Positions 53,559 through 63,269 of a stretch of 64,000 bases of DNA are shown piece after piece. The notes beneath the pieces were generated by a model. That model made no database searches. It was not told the origin of the DNA and saw only the letters and a list, made by a program, of their open reading frames with translations. The stretch is from positions 1-64,000 of the forward strand of contig CAYQUX010000011.1 in assembly GCA_964420995.1 (NCBI GenBank). Direction: 5' to 3'. A program made the translations under genes and the position numbers. Position 1 is the stretch's first letter; each line of letters begins with the position of its first letter. The DNA comes from Leptolinea sp964420995 (lineage in GTDB: Bacteria; Chloroflexota; Anaerolineae; Anaerolineales; Anaerolineaceae).

Positions 53559-56212
53559 TTTACATAAGAACACTTTACGAACTAAAGAAAACCGATCTGC
53601 CTCTCGCCGGTGGAAAAGGCGCCAATCTCGGCGAATTAATGCAAGCCGGGTTGCCGGTACCGGGGGGATTTGTGGTCACCACAGATGGATACCGCGCGTT
53701 TGTGGCCTCCAATCGTCTTGCTCCCGTGATTCAAGACATCCTGAAATCCTCACAAAAAGATGACCCGGCATCGCTGGATGCTGCCTCTGAAAGAATACAG
53801 GAGTGCTTTCTTTCAGGGCAGATCCCTCATCATCTCCAGGACGAGATAGTCTCCGCGTATGCCGGAGGGGACGCTGTTGCCGTGCGTTCCTCCGCCACCG
53901 CAGAAGACCTGCCTGACCTGTCTTTTGCCGGCCAGCAGGATACCTACCTGAACATTCTGGGAGAAGTCCCCCTGCTGGACGCGGTAAAACGCTGCTGGGC
54001 CAGCCTTTGGACGGCGCGGGCCATCGGCTACCGGGCGCGCAACGATATCGCGCATGAGGATGTCTCCCTGGCGGTTGTCATCCAACAAATGGTGCAGAGT
54101 GAATCCTCTGGCGTTCTGTTCACGGCCAACCCGTTGACCGGCAAGCGCGGTGAGACGGTCATTGATGCCACCCTGGGTCTGGGGGAGGCACTGGTCTCCG
54201 GGCAGGTGGAACCGGATCACTATGTGTTGGATTCATCGGACGGGAACGCCATTCGTAAGGTGCTGGGGGCGAAGGCCCTGTCGATCACCGGGAAAACCCA
54301 CGGTGGGACGAAATCTCGGGTTGAATCGGCGGCAGACCGGCAGGCGCTGCCTGATGAGCAGATTTATCAACTGGCAGGTCTTGGCTGGAAGGCGGAGATC
54401 CATTTCGGCTGTCCCCAGGATATGGAGTGGGCCTGGGCCGGGGGCAAATTATATGTGGTGCAATCCCGGCCGGTGACATCGCTCTACCCGCTTCCGGATA
54501 CACTCGATCCACAGACTCTGGAAATGCTGCTGTCCTTTGGCGTCTGGCAGGGTATGCTTGATCCGTACACGCCGCTGGGGCAGGATGCCTTCAAATACCT
54601 GGTTGTGGGGTTCGCCCGCAAATTTGGTGCGACCACATCCGCCATGGAGCAGCGTACCATGCTCACCGCCGGTGACCGCTTGTTTGTCAACCTGACCTAT
54701 CTACTGCGCAGCACACTGGGCCGTAACGTGGCGGATTTATTTCTTTCTTCCATTGATCCTGCCACGGCGGTGATTGTCAGGGAACTTTTGAAAGACGCGC
54801 GGTTTTCACGGATTGATCCCGTGACATTGCGTGACCGGATCGACTTTTTACGGGTATTACTGCCCCTGGCGTTTAATGTGATCAACAATTTAATGGCTCC
54901 GGCTCGCGGCCGCGACCGGATCGAACGAAAGATCAACGATCTGCTCGAATCGATACAACATCGATGCACGGAGGTTCAAAATCTGTCTGACCTTGTTATT
55001 GTTTTTGAAGAATTGACGGGTACCATGCCGACCATCATGATGCCTGTTCTTGTCGGCGGTATTGCCGCAGGTCAGGCGCCGTATCAAATCCTGCTCCGTA
55101 AATTGAATATCCCGGGCAGCCAGGACTTGCTGTCAGACCTGACACGCGGTTTGCCTTACAATGTGACCACGCAGATGGACCTGCAATTATGGGATACCGC
55201 CTGCCAGATAAAAAAAGACGGCCAGGCTGTTGAATATTTCCTCAACACAGACACAGACGTGCTGGTGGGTGAGTTCCATCGGGGAACGCTTCCGCCGGTG
55301 GCTCAGGCAGCCGTGGCCGGTTTTCTCACGCAATATGGTATGCGCGGCGTGGCAGAAATTGACCTGGGTAGACCGCGCTGGAAAGAAAATCCAACCAATT
55401 TGTTCCAGGCATTAAAGAGCTACCTGAAACTTGACCCCTCTTCCGCCCCGGATGAGCAGTTCAGGAAAGGCGCGGAAAAAGCAGAGGAAGCCAGAAAAAA
55501 GATCCTTGGCGAAGTTCGCAAACGGCCCGGAGGATTCGTTCTATCTTGTATAGTGGGCGGCATGATCCGCCGATTCCGCGAGCTGGGCGGATTGCGTGAA
55601 ACGCCCAAATTTTTCGTGGTGCGCCTGTTGAGCATTTACCGTGAAGCCATACTGGCGGAAGGGAAGAAACAGGGAGATGGCGGCATATTCGAGCGGGCGG
55701 AGGATATCCTCTTCCTGCACCTGTGGGAATTGAAAGCGATGGGGGAAGGTGAAACCCGTGACTGGAAGAGCCTGGTTTCAGAACGCCGTAATACCTATGA
55801 ACGCGAACTGCGCCGCAAGCGCGTGCCGCGGATTTTGTTGAGCGACGGGACAGCCTATTATGACGCGCCCGCCCGCGGTGACGCGGTTGATGCAAATACC
55901 CTGACGGGCAGCCCGGTTTCCGCCGGCGTGGTGGAAGGGCCGGTGCGCGTGGTCTTTGACCCTCATGGCGTACAGATGCAGCCCGGTGACATCCTGGTTT
56001 GCCCGGCCACCGACCCGGCATGGACGCCGTTGTTCCTGGCGGCCGGCGGGCTGATCACCGAGGTGGGCGGGATGATGACCCACGGTTCGGTGGTGGCGCG
56101 CGAGTACGGCATCCCGGCGGTGGTGGGGGTCAGCCGGGCGACGGAACGTTTGAAGACCGGCCAGCGCGTGCGGCTGGATGGATCCGGCGGGGTGGTGCAG
56201 ATATTGGAATAG
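53555..56212 (+). CDS. Rifampin-phosphotransferase-type PEP-synthase-like enzyme
   Basis: 885 residues. An ATP-grasp/PPDK N-terminal domain (about 1-320: GGKGANLGEL, RSSATAEDLPDLSFAGQQ), a helical central domain (about 330-780) and a C-terminal swivelling phosphohistidine domain (about 800-885) with H843 in GGMMTHGSVVAREYGIPAVVG. The PEP/pyruvate TIM barrel of PEP synthase is absent. This order and length are those of rifampin phosphotransferase (about 870 residues), which uses ATP to phosphorylate the drug. A PEP synthase would place His before a TIM barrel. Overlap of ATGA with the exporter gene shows coupling. The substrate could be another antibiotic or metabolite. Confidence 0.85.
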   Translation: MIYIRTLYELKKTDLPLAGGKGANLGELMQAGLPVPGGFVVTTDGYRAFVASNRLAPVIQDILKSSQKDDPASLDAASERIQECFLSGQIPHHLQDEIVSAYAGGDAVAVRSSATAEDLPDLSFAGQQDTYLNILGEVPLLDAVKRCWASLWTARAIGYRARNDIAHEDVSLAVVIQQMVQSESSGVLFTANPLTGKRGETVIDATLGLGEALVSGQVEPDHYVLDSSDGNAIRKVLGAKALSITGKTHGGTKSRVESAADRQALPDEQIYQLAGLGWKAEIHFGCPQDMEWAWAGGKLYVVQSRPVTSLYPLPDTLDPQTLEMLLSFGVWQGMLDPYTPLGQDAFKYLVVGFARKFGATTSAMEQRTMLTAGDRLFVNLTYLLRSTLGRNVADLFLSSIDPATAVIVRELLKDARFSRIDPVTLRDRIDFLRVLLPLAFNVINNLMAPARGRDRIERKINDLLESIQHRCTEVQNLSDLVIVFEELTGTMPTIMMPVLVGGIAAGQAPYQILLRKLNIPGSQDLLSDLTRGLPYNVTTQMDLQLWDTACQIKKDGQAVEYFLNTDTDVLVGEFHRGTLPPVAQAAVAGFLTQYGMRGVAEIDLGRPRWKENPTNLFQALKSYLKLDPSSAPDEQFRKGAEKAEEARKKILGEVRKRPGGFVLSCIVGGMIRRFRELGGLRETPKFFVVRLLSIYREAILAEGKKQGDGGIFERAEDILFLHLWELKAMGEGETRDWKSLVSERRNTYERELRRKRVPRILLSDGTAYYDAPARGDAVDANTLTGSPVSAGVVEGPVRVVFDPHGVQMQPGDILVCPATDPAWTPLFLAAGGLITEVGGMMTHGSVVAREYGIPAVVGVSRATERLKTGQRVRLDGSGGVVQILE

Positions 56213-56256
56213 GCCTGAAGGGACTTTTGTGGAATCCGATGCCCTTGAAAGGCTCA

Positions 56257-56768
56257 GAGAATATATTTCTTTGTTGATTGGGCAGACATAACCTCATATG
56301 ATCTGCCCTCGACAGGCTCGGGCAGCGAAGTTTGTTCCGCTGGCTAAGCCTGTCGAAATCGAATAACTCCCCTCGACATGCTCAGAGAATATATTTCTTT
56401 GTTGATTGGGCAGACATAACCTCATATGATCTGCCCTCGACAGGCTCGGGCAGCGAAGTTTGTTCCGCTGGCTAAGCCTGTCGAAATCGAATAACTCCCC
56501 TCGACATGCTCAGAGAATATATTCCTTTGTTGATTGGGCAGACATAACCTCATATGATCTGCCCCCGACAGGCTCGGGCGGCGAAGTTTGTTCCTCTGGC
56601 TGAGCCTGTCGAAATCGAAAAACTGCCTTCGACATGCTCAGAGAATTTATTCCTTTGTTGATTGGGCAGACATAACCTCATATGATCTGCCCCCGACAGG
56701 CTCGGGCAGCGAAGTTTGTTCCGCTGGCTGAGCCTGTCGAAGCCAGATCCGGGTTTGAGATATCCCGA
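56257..56768. repeat. 128-bp tandem repeat, four copies
   Basis: Unit starts at 56257, 56385, 56513 and 56641, an exact 128-bp period. Each unit contains the CGACAGGCTCGGGC / CTGGCTGAGCCTGTCG inverted repeat, also found at both ends of the window. Copies differ by single substitutions. No coding signal. Confidence 0.95.
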
Positions 56769-56889
56769 AACATGGGTGTTTAAAACAGTTGGGGGAAAGC
56801 AGGAGGCGCGAAACCCGGGGTGGAAACTCAATGATCCTCCGCCTGCTTTACCCACCGGCCGGTCGGGAAACCTTCCTGAAATTAAAGGA

Positions 56890-57240
56890 TTCCCATGCAT
56901 GCCTGTGGTAGAAGCATCCGGAAATCATGCCAAAATGGTCCCATCTGTTTCCGCCCGGATGCTTCTACCCTACTCATAATATGATCGCGGCCACAGGATT
57001 TTTATAAAGGTCTCTCGAATGAGAATACCATTGGAAATAAAAAGTTTTTCACAAGTCTGCCCTCGACAGACTCGGGCAGCGAAGTTTGTTCCGCTGGCTG
57101 AGCCTGTCGAAGCCAGGTCTCGATGTATTCCAATGGCGCGGATGTTTTAAAAAATACGGTAGGGGTAAAGCAGGCGGAAATATTGCCCATACGCTCCCAT
57201 CTGTTTCTGCCCGCATGCTTCTACCCTGCACAATTTTCAC
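56890..57240. repeat. Composite repeat, forward orientation
   Basis: The CATCCGG hairpin element (56907-56921 / 56955-56969), then TATGATCGCGGCCACAGG and the conserved TATAAAGGTCTCTCG block, then the CGACAGACTCGGGC / GCTGGCTGAGCCTGTCG pair (57064-57117). This is the reverse complement of the unit at 1-297. A degenerate right arm appears again near 57210-57235. No gene in 56213-57366. Confidence 0.88.
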
Positions 57241-57366
57241 TGGCCTAAAAAAAGTTTGGTTTTCCTGCGGAAGTCTATGACTTCCTGTCTTGCATTGCAT
57301 GAGTTTTCATTAATGAAGACGTATAATAGTCTGGTTCAACATCACAACACAATATGGAGGGTAAAC

Positions 57367-57774
57367 ATGAATTCATCTGATTTTACGATCGACACACCAC
57401 GTCTTAAAGAAGTCGGTTATCTGCCGGTGATAATCTGCGCCTTGCTGGGCGCCGCATCTGCCGTAGGTATCTCACTGGGTGGGTTGTACGGGCTGGTTGA
57501 ATTCGCCATCTGGATCTGGGCAGGCATAACCTACTCCAAAAAATCGTTGGAATCGGGTGAGAATCAAACTTTTATTAATCTGGCGTTTAATGGCGCTTTG
57601 GTTGCTGCAGCCGCTGACCTGGCCAACTCTTTAGTTTTCTGGGTGATTCGCATTGTCCAGAATTCTTACACGCCATACATCGCAGGGATCATCTCCTCTT
57701 TTATTCAAGCCGCCATTGTGGGCGGAATGGCAGCACTCGCCTGGAATCTCTACCAGAAGAATAAAAAAGCTTGA
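57367..57774 (+). CDS. Small membrane protein, unknown
   Basis: 135 residues with four hydrophobic segments (about 19-38, 40-56, 71-95 and 103-128). GGAGGG precedes the ATG at 57367. The C terminus is basic (YQKNKKA). The fold suggests a small integral membrane protein such as a YIP1-type or DUF; nothing more can be said. A hairpin terminator follows. Confidence 0.8.
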   Translation: MNSSDFTIDTPRLKEVGYLPVIICALLGAASAVGISLGGLYGLVEFAIWIWAGITYSKKSLESGENQTFINLAFNGALVAAAADLANSLVFWVIRIVQNSYTPYIAGIISSFIQAAIVGGMAALAWNLYQKNKKA

Positions 57775-57799
57775 AATAAAACCATAGCGACAGAAAGAA

Positions 57800-57825
57800 A
57801 AGCAGATCGGAAACCGGTCTGCTTT
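57800..57825. terminator. Hairpin terminator after the small membrane protein gene
   Basis: AAGCAGATCGG and CCGGTCTGCTT pair with one mismatch, followed by TTT. A left A tract gives the same for the minus strand. Confidence 0.75.
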
Positions 57826-57857
57826 TTATTGATTCCAGAACCATCCCCAAACATGGA

Positions 57858-58313
57858 TCAGGGTGAGCTGACTGCAAGCTTTTTCACAAACTCTTTTTCC
57901 GAAATCTTCCCCGCCCTGAACGAACGAATCGCCGCCATCTCCGCTTCCATTTGAATCAGCGGGCTGCCATCGATCAGAATTATCAGGTTCACATGGCTGC
58001 TGAACGGCGCCGCCCGGCTGGCAGCCAGGAAGGTGGATAGATACAGAATCTCAACCTGCTCATCACTCCTATTGGCGGGTTGTTCCATCTCGATGTTCAC
58101 CCGGTTGTTCCTGTAGGTGATCTCGCGGGTTTGAATGCCCATATCTCTCAACATGGCGCCCAGATGGCGGGTAACCTCTGATGGATTAACGAATATCTCA
58201 ACCTGTTTCCGCGCGGTAGATTCCCCCGGCTCAGAAGAGGGTGTCAGCGCCTGACAGGCCAGGGCAACAACGGCCGGGAGTATCAGAAGTAAGAACAGGC
58301 TTCTTGATTTCAT
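57858..58313 (-). CDS. Lipoprotein, unknown function
   Basis: 151 residues. Lipobox ALAC at about residue 20, then a soluble part without cysteine. Pattern of strands and helices (VEIFVNPSEVTRHLGAMLRDMG and VNLIILIDGSPLIQMEAEMAAIRS, key parts) suggests a small alpha/beta domain. It follows the large exported protein gene by 11 bases, so the two are likely one operon. Confidence 0.75.
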   Translation of the reverse strand: MKSRSLFLLLILPAVVALACQALTPSSEPGESTARKQVEIFVNPSEVTRHLGAMLRDMGIQTREITYRNNRVNIEMEQPANRSDEQVEILYLSTFLAASRAAPFSSHVNLIILIDGSPLIQMEAEMAAIRSFRAGKISEKEFVKKLAVSSP

Positions 58314-58324
58314 GATATTTGGAG

Positions 58325-60061
58325 CTACTCGCCTTCCATTTGATCTTCGATCAATTCCTTGATATGCTGCATAAACTGGTTCACCGCGAAATTTTCTTCG
58401 CCTTCCTCAAAGACGCCCAGTTCGTTGATGGATTTCTGGATCATATCCAGTTGTTCTTTGGACAGGTTCAGTTCCGGGTCGTTGATCACCGCTTCAGTCG
58501 CCGCGCGATGGGCAGTCCAGCGGTCTATGAACGTGAAGATTTTGTCAAACGCGCCGCTGGTACCCACGGTATGATCCTTGGCCATGTTGCCCAGCACACG
58601 GATCGCCTGGACGGCATTGATTGTCCGCGCGAGCTCTTTTTCATCACGCACGCCCAACGCGCGGAGTTTCTTCTCAAGGTCGGCGGCAGCCTCTGGATCC
58701 ATCCCGGTTTCTTTGATCAACTCCTCCAGTTTGTCCTGCCCGATCACATGGATCACCCGATCATAAAACTCACGGGTGACTCCCGCCGGAAGCTCCGGCT
58801 TTTCCCCGCCCACGGTTACGACCGCTCTGGCAATATCTGTTCGCAGGCTTTGTGCGCTTGAACTGGCGGTCTCTTCAAGAACCCGGCTGATCAGGCTTTT
58901 GGACGCGGCGGCGGCATTTTGCATGGCTCCGCGGTTTTGCAGTGAGTAGATTTCCACCTGCACCGTTCGGCTCTCTGAATCAGTCAATTCACTGATCCCC
59001 AGGTTGTCAGGCAAATTAACACTTTCTTGAATCTGTTCATACAGACTGGACGATTGCGGAGAACCAAACGTTCCCCTGACCAGTTCCCAATCCGGCAAAC
59101 CGATGCTGTTTATCACAGGCGTCACCCGATCAACAAAGCCGGCCACCTTGCTGTTCCAATCCACCCCGGGGTGCGAACTGATCACCTCACGTGATGGGCT
59201 TTCAACCTCATATCCTTCTTCCAAAGGATTGCCGTTCTCATCCACGTTGAACCGGTTGCCGTTTAGATCTTCAAAAAATGGGCGGTCGGAGGGATCCACA
59301 TGCACACTCACCAGCGTTCCATTCCAGGTGATCAACTGCCCGGCGGATGCACGCGTGTATCCCGATTGCGCGTTGGCCCTGACTGCCGCGATGGCTTCCC
59401 TGATCTCCTGCCGGCTGATGTTTTCAGGTTGTGAATTCTCATCCACGGTTTCCTCCGGCGGAATCTCTTCCATCGGAGGCAATTCCTCCGGTACCTCATC
59501 CGCTGGCTGCGCAGGTTCCGCGCCCTTGCCGGTGATCAAGCCTTTGGGGAAGGTCACCCGCCAATTCCCGCTGACATTCCCCTGGGTTGTGCCGCCCGCG
59601 CCCGGGTTGGCACAGCCGGATGTGCCTTCCCCGTGACCGTCCGCGTAGAGCCGGCCCTGCCAGCGGCAGTCACAGGCTTCTTTCGCGAGTTTGATCAACT
59701 GGCAGGCCATATTGCCAAAGCCGTTCTCATCCGGCGCCGTATAGGTGCATTCATACCTGACTTTACAGGTGCCCTGCACGCTGCCGCCATCGCCGCCACT
59801 GAATGTGCCGGTATAGGTGATGCTTCCCACCTCAACTGATTCGCTGTCGCGTCTGGTCACCTGCGGGATGCCGCCTGACGCGTTTCCGCCCGCCGGGTTG
59901 AATTCCAGGGTGAACGGCGTGTTGACGCCGTCAAACACGCTGATGGTACCCTTTGCCGTGACCAACTGGCCGATTCCATCCGCGCGCGCGGATTGATATG
60001 CCCCCGTTACCGTCATTATTATGGCGGTCAGACTTGCGATGAGCCAGCGGCCAGTTTTCAT
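58325..60061 (-). CDS. Large exported protein, unknown function
   Basis: 578 residues with a Sec signal peptide (cleavage after ARA, near residue 27). The N-terminal 190 residues are Gly- and Cys-rich (six cysteines: GTCKVRYEC, NMAC, ACDC, SGC) and look beta-rich. A Pro/Glu linker (about 195-230, PEELPPMEEIPPEE) leads to a helical C-terminal half with charged segments. No catalytic motif or known domain is visible. The downstream lipoprotein gene (11-base gap) is probably its partner. Confidence 0.75.
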   Translation of the reverse strand: MKTGRWLIASLTAIIMTVTGAYQSARADGIGQLVTAKGTISVFDGVNTPFTLEFNPAGGNASGGIPQVTRRDSESVEVGSITYTGTFSGGDGGSVQGTCKVRYECTYTAPDENGFGNMACQLIKLAKEACDCRWQGRLYADGHGEGTSGCANPGAGGTTQGNVSGNWRVTFPKGLITGKGAEPAQPADEVPEELPPMEEIPPEETVDENSQPENISRQEIREAIAAVRANAQSGYTRASAGQLITWNGTLVSVHVDPSDRPFFEDLNGNRFNVDENGNPLEEGYEVESPSREVISSHPGVDWNSKVAGFVDRVTPVINSIGLPDWELVRGTFGSPQSSSLYEQIQESVNLPDNLGISELTDSESRTVQVEIYSLQNRGAMQNAAAASKSLISRVLEETASSSAQSLRTDIARAVVTVGGEKPELPAGVTREFYDRVIHVIGQDKLEELIKETGMDPEAAADLEKKLRALGVRDEKELARTINAVQAIRVLGNMAKDHTVGTSGAFDKIFTFIDRWTAHRAATEAVINDPELNLSKEQLDMIQKSINELGVFEEGEENFAVNQFMQHIKELIEDQMEGE

Positions 60062-60231
60062 CGGTCAGTCTTTCGTTATAAACATCATACATTGAACCAA
60101 CCGGGATTTCAAATGGAGATTGAGCGGGAAGAAGTGGACGGGCTTGTCAAAAGGGCATTCTCTTTCCGCGCCACAGGCGCACGAGTACGACTTCCCGGCG
60201 GTGGTGAGCCGGGCGACGGATAACTTCGCTG

Positions 60232-60960
60232 ACTGAGCCAGTGTAACCTCAAATTTTTTGCCCTCGACAGGCTCGGGCAGCGGATCACTCCGCTTGCTGA
60301 GCCAATGAGGCATCAAATTATTTGCCCTCGACAAGCTCGGGCAGCGGAATTTATTGCGCTGGCTGTGTTGATGTGACACACATCATCTGCCCTCGACAGG
60401 CTCGGGCAGCGGATCACTCCGCTTGCTGAGCCAATGTGGCATCAAATTATTAGCCCACGACAAGCTCGGGCAACGAAGTTAGCTCCGCTGGCTGAGCCTG
60501 TCGAAGCCAGGTCCGGGCATGAGGTTATCTCATGACGCGGATGTTTTGGAAAATAAGGTGGGGGAATCTTCCAGAATTTAAATGATTCCTGTGCATGCCT
60601 GCAGTAGAAGCATCCGGAAATCATGCCCAAATGCTCCCATCTGTTTCTGCCCGGATGCTTCTACCCTACCCACAAAATGATCGCAGCCACAGGTTTTTTT
60701 AATGGTCTCTTACACGAGAACAGCATTGGAGAAAAAAGGACTTTACGTAAGTATGCCCTCGACAGGCTCGGACAGCGGAAAACTCCTCTGGCTGTGCTGA
60801 TGTGACACACGTCATCTGCCCTCGACAGGCTCGGGCAGCGCATAACCCCCCTGGCTGAGCAAACGAATCCTCATACTGTATGCCCTCGACAGGCTCGGCA
60901 GCGGACAACTCCGCTGGCTGAGCCTGTCGAGGCCAGGATCGGACTTGAGGTTATCCCGTA
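60232..60960. repeat. Field of CGACAGGCTCGGGC repeats with one CATCCGG element
   Basis: Short inverted-repeat units CGACAGGCTCGGGCAGCG...GCTGAGCC occur at about 60264, 60325, 60393, 60450, 60755, 60817 and 60883, roughly 60-70 bases apart within two groups. One CATCCGG hairpin element stands at 60603-60617 / 60651-60665. No coding signal in 60062-61109. Confidence 0.88.
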
Positions 60961-61109
60961 ACACACGGTGTATTGAATAATATAGTAGGGGTAATACAGG
61001 CGGTGCGAAATACGAGGTGAATGATCTGTCAGCAATCAGACCGACAGCATGTATAATTTTCGCGGTTGTCCGATATGCTGTATGATTTGGATGAAAGGTA
61101 GATCACATC

Positions 61110-62273
61110 ATGGGAAAAACAATGGATTATCTTCAGTGGCGGGGGGATCTAAAATTCTCAAAGGATCCATTAAATGACATTGATGTGCTCATATTCGCGC
61201 TGCTGAGTTATTTACCGTTTAAGGATATTGTTCCGGGAATTGGCGCAAACAACGGGATTTCCCTGAAGAACGCGGCCAGCCAGTATTCTGCCCGGTTTGC
61301 CAGTTCAGACGAAAATGGTTCAAAAGTAAATATAACGGCGCTTTCTGCATTTAATATCAGCGCGGAGGAGTTATTGAAGAACGCGGCCGGCTGCCCGCGG
61401 TTTGAGGATATCCAGTTATCCAACTATGACGAAAACACGGATTTTGTTGTCGGCCGGCAATTCACGGCATTGACCTTTACCATCCAGGACTTTGAACGCA
61501 CAAAAATCGTGGCGTTCCGGGGAACAGACAATTCTGTTGTGGGTTGGAAGGAAGATTTTGACCTGGCGTATATGGAGAAAATCCCTGCCCATGATTCTGC
61601 CTGCCAGTACATAAAACGCACAATGGGTATTTTTTCGGGCCGCTTTCTCGTTTGCGGCCATTCCAAAGGGGGAAATCTGGCGATATATGCCGGGTCTCAT
61701 CTCAACCCGGTGCAGCAGTTGAAGCTGAAGAAAATCGTCAATTTTGATGGTCCCGGCTTTGATTTTTCCATCGTCCAACGCGATCCTTTTTCACAGAATG
61801 AACACAAGGTTGTCAATTACCTTCCCGAAGACTCCATGGTCGGGATGTTGCTGGAACCGGTCGGGAAAAGGGTGATCGTATCCAGTTCTGATCGATTCAT
61901 TAATCAACATAACGCGTTCAACTGGGATGTGGATCGTTCCAGCTTCATGGATGGGGAACTATCCGGATCCGCCAAGTTCATGGAACAAACCTTGAAAACC
62001 TGGTTAACCGATATATCCATTTCTGACCGGGAAACCTTCCTTGAGGCGTTGTTTGATGTGTTGGGGGCGTCGGAAGGAAAATTTATCACAACCGACCCGC
62101 AGGAGAGCTTCAAGGAATTTAAAAACATCATGGTAAAGTATTCAAAAGTCGATCCAAAAACCAAAGCGTTGCTTTCACAGGTTTTTGAATCGCTGACAAG
62201 CGAAGCAACCAGGAGCCTGTCAGAATCAATTAAGGAAAAGCTGCCGCGGATACTGGGATCGGCAGAGAAGTGA
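61110..62273 (+). CDS. DUF2974 (Mbeg1-like) alpha/beta-hydrolase
   Basis: 387 residues. The core contains FRGTDNSVVGWKEDF and the nucleophile elbow GHSKGGNLA (S185), the signature of the DUF2974 lipase-like family common in Firmicutes. A predicted acid lies in NFDGPG and a histidine in NQHNAFNWD. No signal peptide or transmembrane segment is visible, so it should be cytoplasmic. Substrate unknown. The gene sits between two repeat fields, and its family's usual range hints at horizontal transfer, but codon use does not look obviously different. Confidence 0.88.
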   Translation: MGKTMDYLQWRGDLKFSKDPLNDIDVLIFALLSYLPFKDIVPGIGANNGISLKNAASQYSARFASSDENGSKVNITALSAFNISAEELLKNAAGCPRFEDIQLSNYDENTDFVVGRQFTALTFTIQDFERTKIVAFRGTDNSVVGWKEDFDLAYMEKIPAHDSACQYIKRTMGIFSGRFLVCGHSKGGNLAIYAGSHLNPVQQLKLKKIVNFDGPGFDFSIVQRDPFSQNEHKVVNYLPEDSMVGMLLEPVGKRVIVSSSDRFINQHNAFNWDVDRSSFMDGELSGSAKFMEQTLKTWLTDISISDRETFLEALFDVLGASEGKFITTDPQESFKEFKNIMVKYSKVDPKTKALLSQVFESLTSEATRSLSESIKEKLPRILGSAEK

Positions 62274-62284
62274 ATTCCGGATTA

Positions 62285-63060
62285 GTTTATTGATAAATAT
62301 TTGAGGTAGAAGTATCCGGAAACGATGCCCGGATGGAAATTCAATGCTCCTCCTCATGCTTTACCCACCAGCCAGTGGGGAAATCTTCCAGAGTTCAAAT
62401 GATTTCTATGCATACCCGCGGTAGAAGCATCCGGAAAGGATGCCCGAGTACTCCCATTTGTTTCTCGCCGGATGCTTCTACCCTACATACAATATAATCG
62501 CGGCCACAGGATTTTTATGAAGGTCTCTCGCATTAGAATTACATTGGAAATAAAGAGTTTTCCACAAGTTTGCCCTCGACAGGCTCGGGCAACGGAGTTT
62601 AATCCCTATTTGAGCCGATATAGCCTCTAATTGTCTGCCCTTAATAAGGTCTGGTAGCGGAGTTTATTCCGCTGGCTGAGCCTGTCGAAGCCAGGATGTG
62701 AGGTTTTCCCATGACGCGGAGGTTAGGCAAAATACGATGGGGAAATCTTCCTAAACTCAAATGATTCCTGTGCATACCCGCGGTAGAAGCATCCGGAAAT
62801 GATGCCCGAGAGCTCCCGGTTATTTCTGCCCGGATGCTTCTACCCTACATACAATATGATCGCGGCCACAGGATTTTTATGAAGGTCTCTCGCATGAGAA
62901 AAACTTTGGCGAAATAAGTTTTTGCACAAGTTTGCCCTCGACAGGCTCGGGCGGCGGAATATTTTGCACTGTCTGCGCTGATGCAACTCATGTTATCTGC
63001 CCTCGACAGGCTCGGGTGGCGAAATTAACCTTTGGTTTTGTCTATCGAAGCCAGGTTGTG
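62285..63060. repeat. Composite repeats, two copies in forward orientation
   Basis: Two units whose CATCCGG arms start at 62420 and 62782 (362 apart) carry the same order of elements as the reverse complement of 1-297: CATCCGG hairpin, TCGCGGCCACAGG, TATGAAGGTCTCTCGC, and the CCCTCGACAGGCTCGGGC pair. A truncated third arm is at 62306 (GGTAGAAGTATCCGG). No gene in 62274-63269. Confidence 0.92.
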
Positions 63061-63269
63061 TGGTTCTGTCCTTAGGTGTGTTTTGAAAATTGGGTAGGAG
63101 TAAAGCAGCTCGTTCAGAGCGGTTATCAGTTTCACGATTTGGATTAATCAAATTGCAGGCAATGAATCCGGAAATCCCGTTGCCTTTTTCCCCGATAATG
63201 ATGTCCGGATGCTAACCCCTTCCAATACCACTTATTCCATCAGGACCATATTTCGTTTTCTTCGGCTCA

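Noticed and set aside
53555..56212. PEP synthase
   Set aside because: The C-terminal PEP/pyruvate-binding barrel is missing and the phosphohistidine domain is last, as in rifampin phosphotransferase.
56257..56768. CRISPR array
   Set aside because: The whole 128-bp unit repeats, so there are no spacers; units contain the dispersed inverted repeat found throughout the window.
61110..62273. Secreted lipase
   Set aside because: There is no signal peptide, and the motif pattern is that of cytoplasmic DUF2974 proteins.
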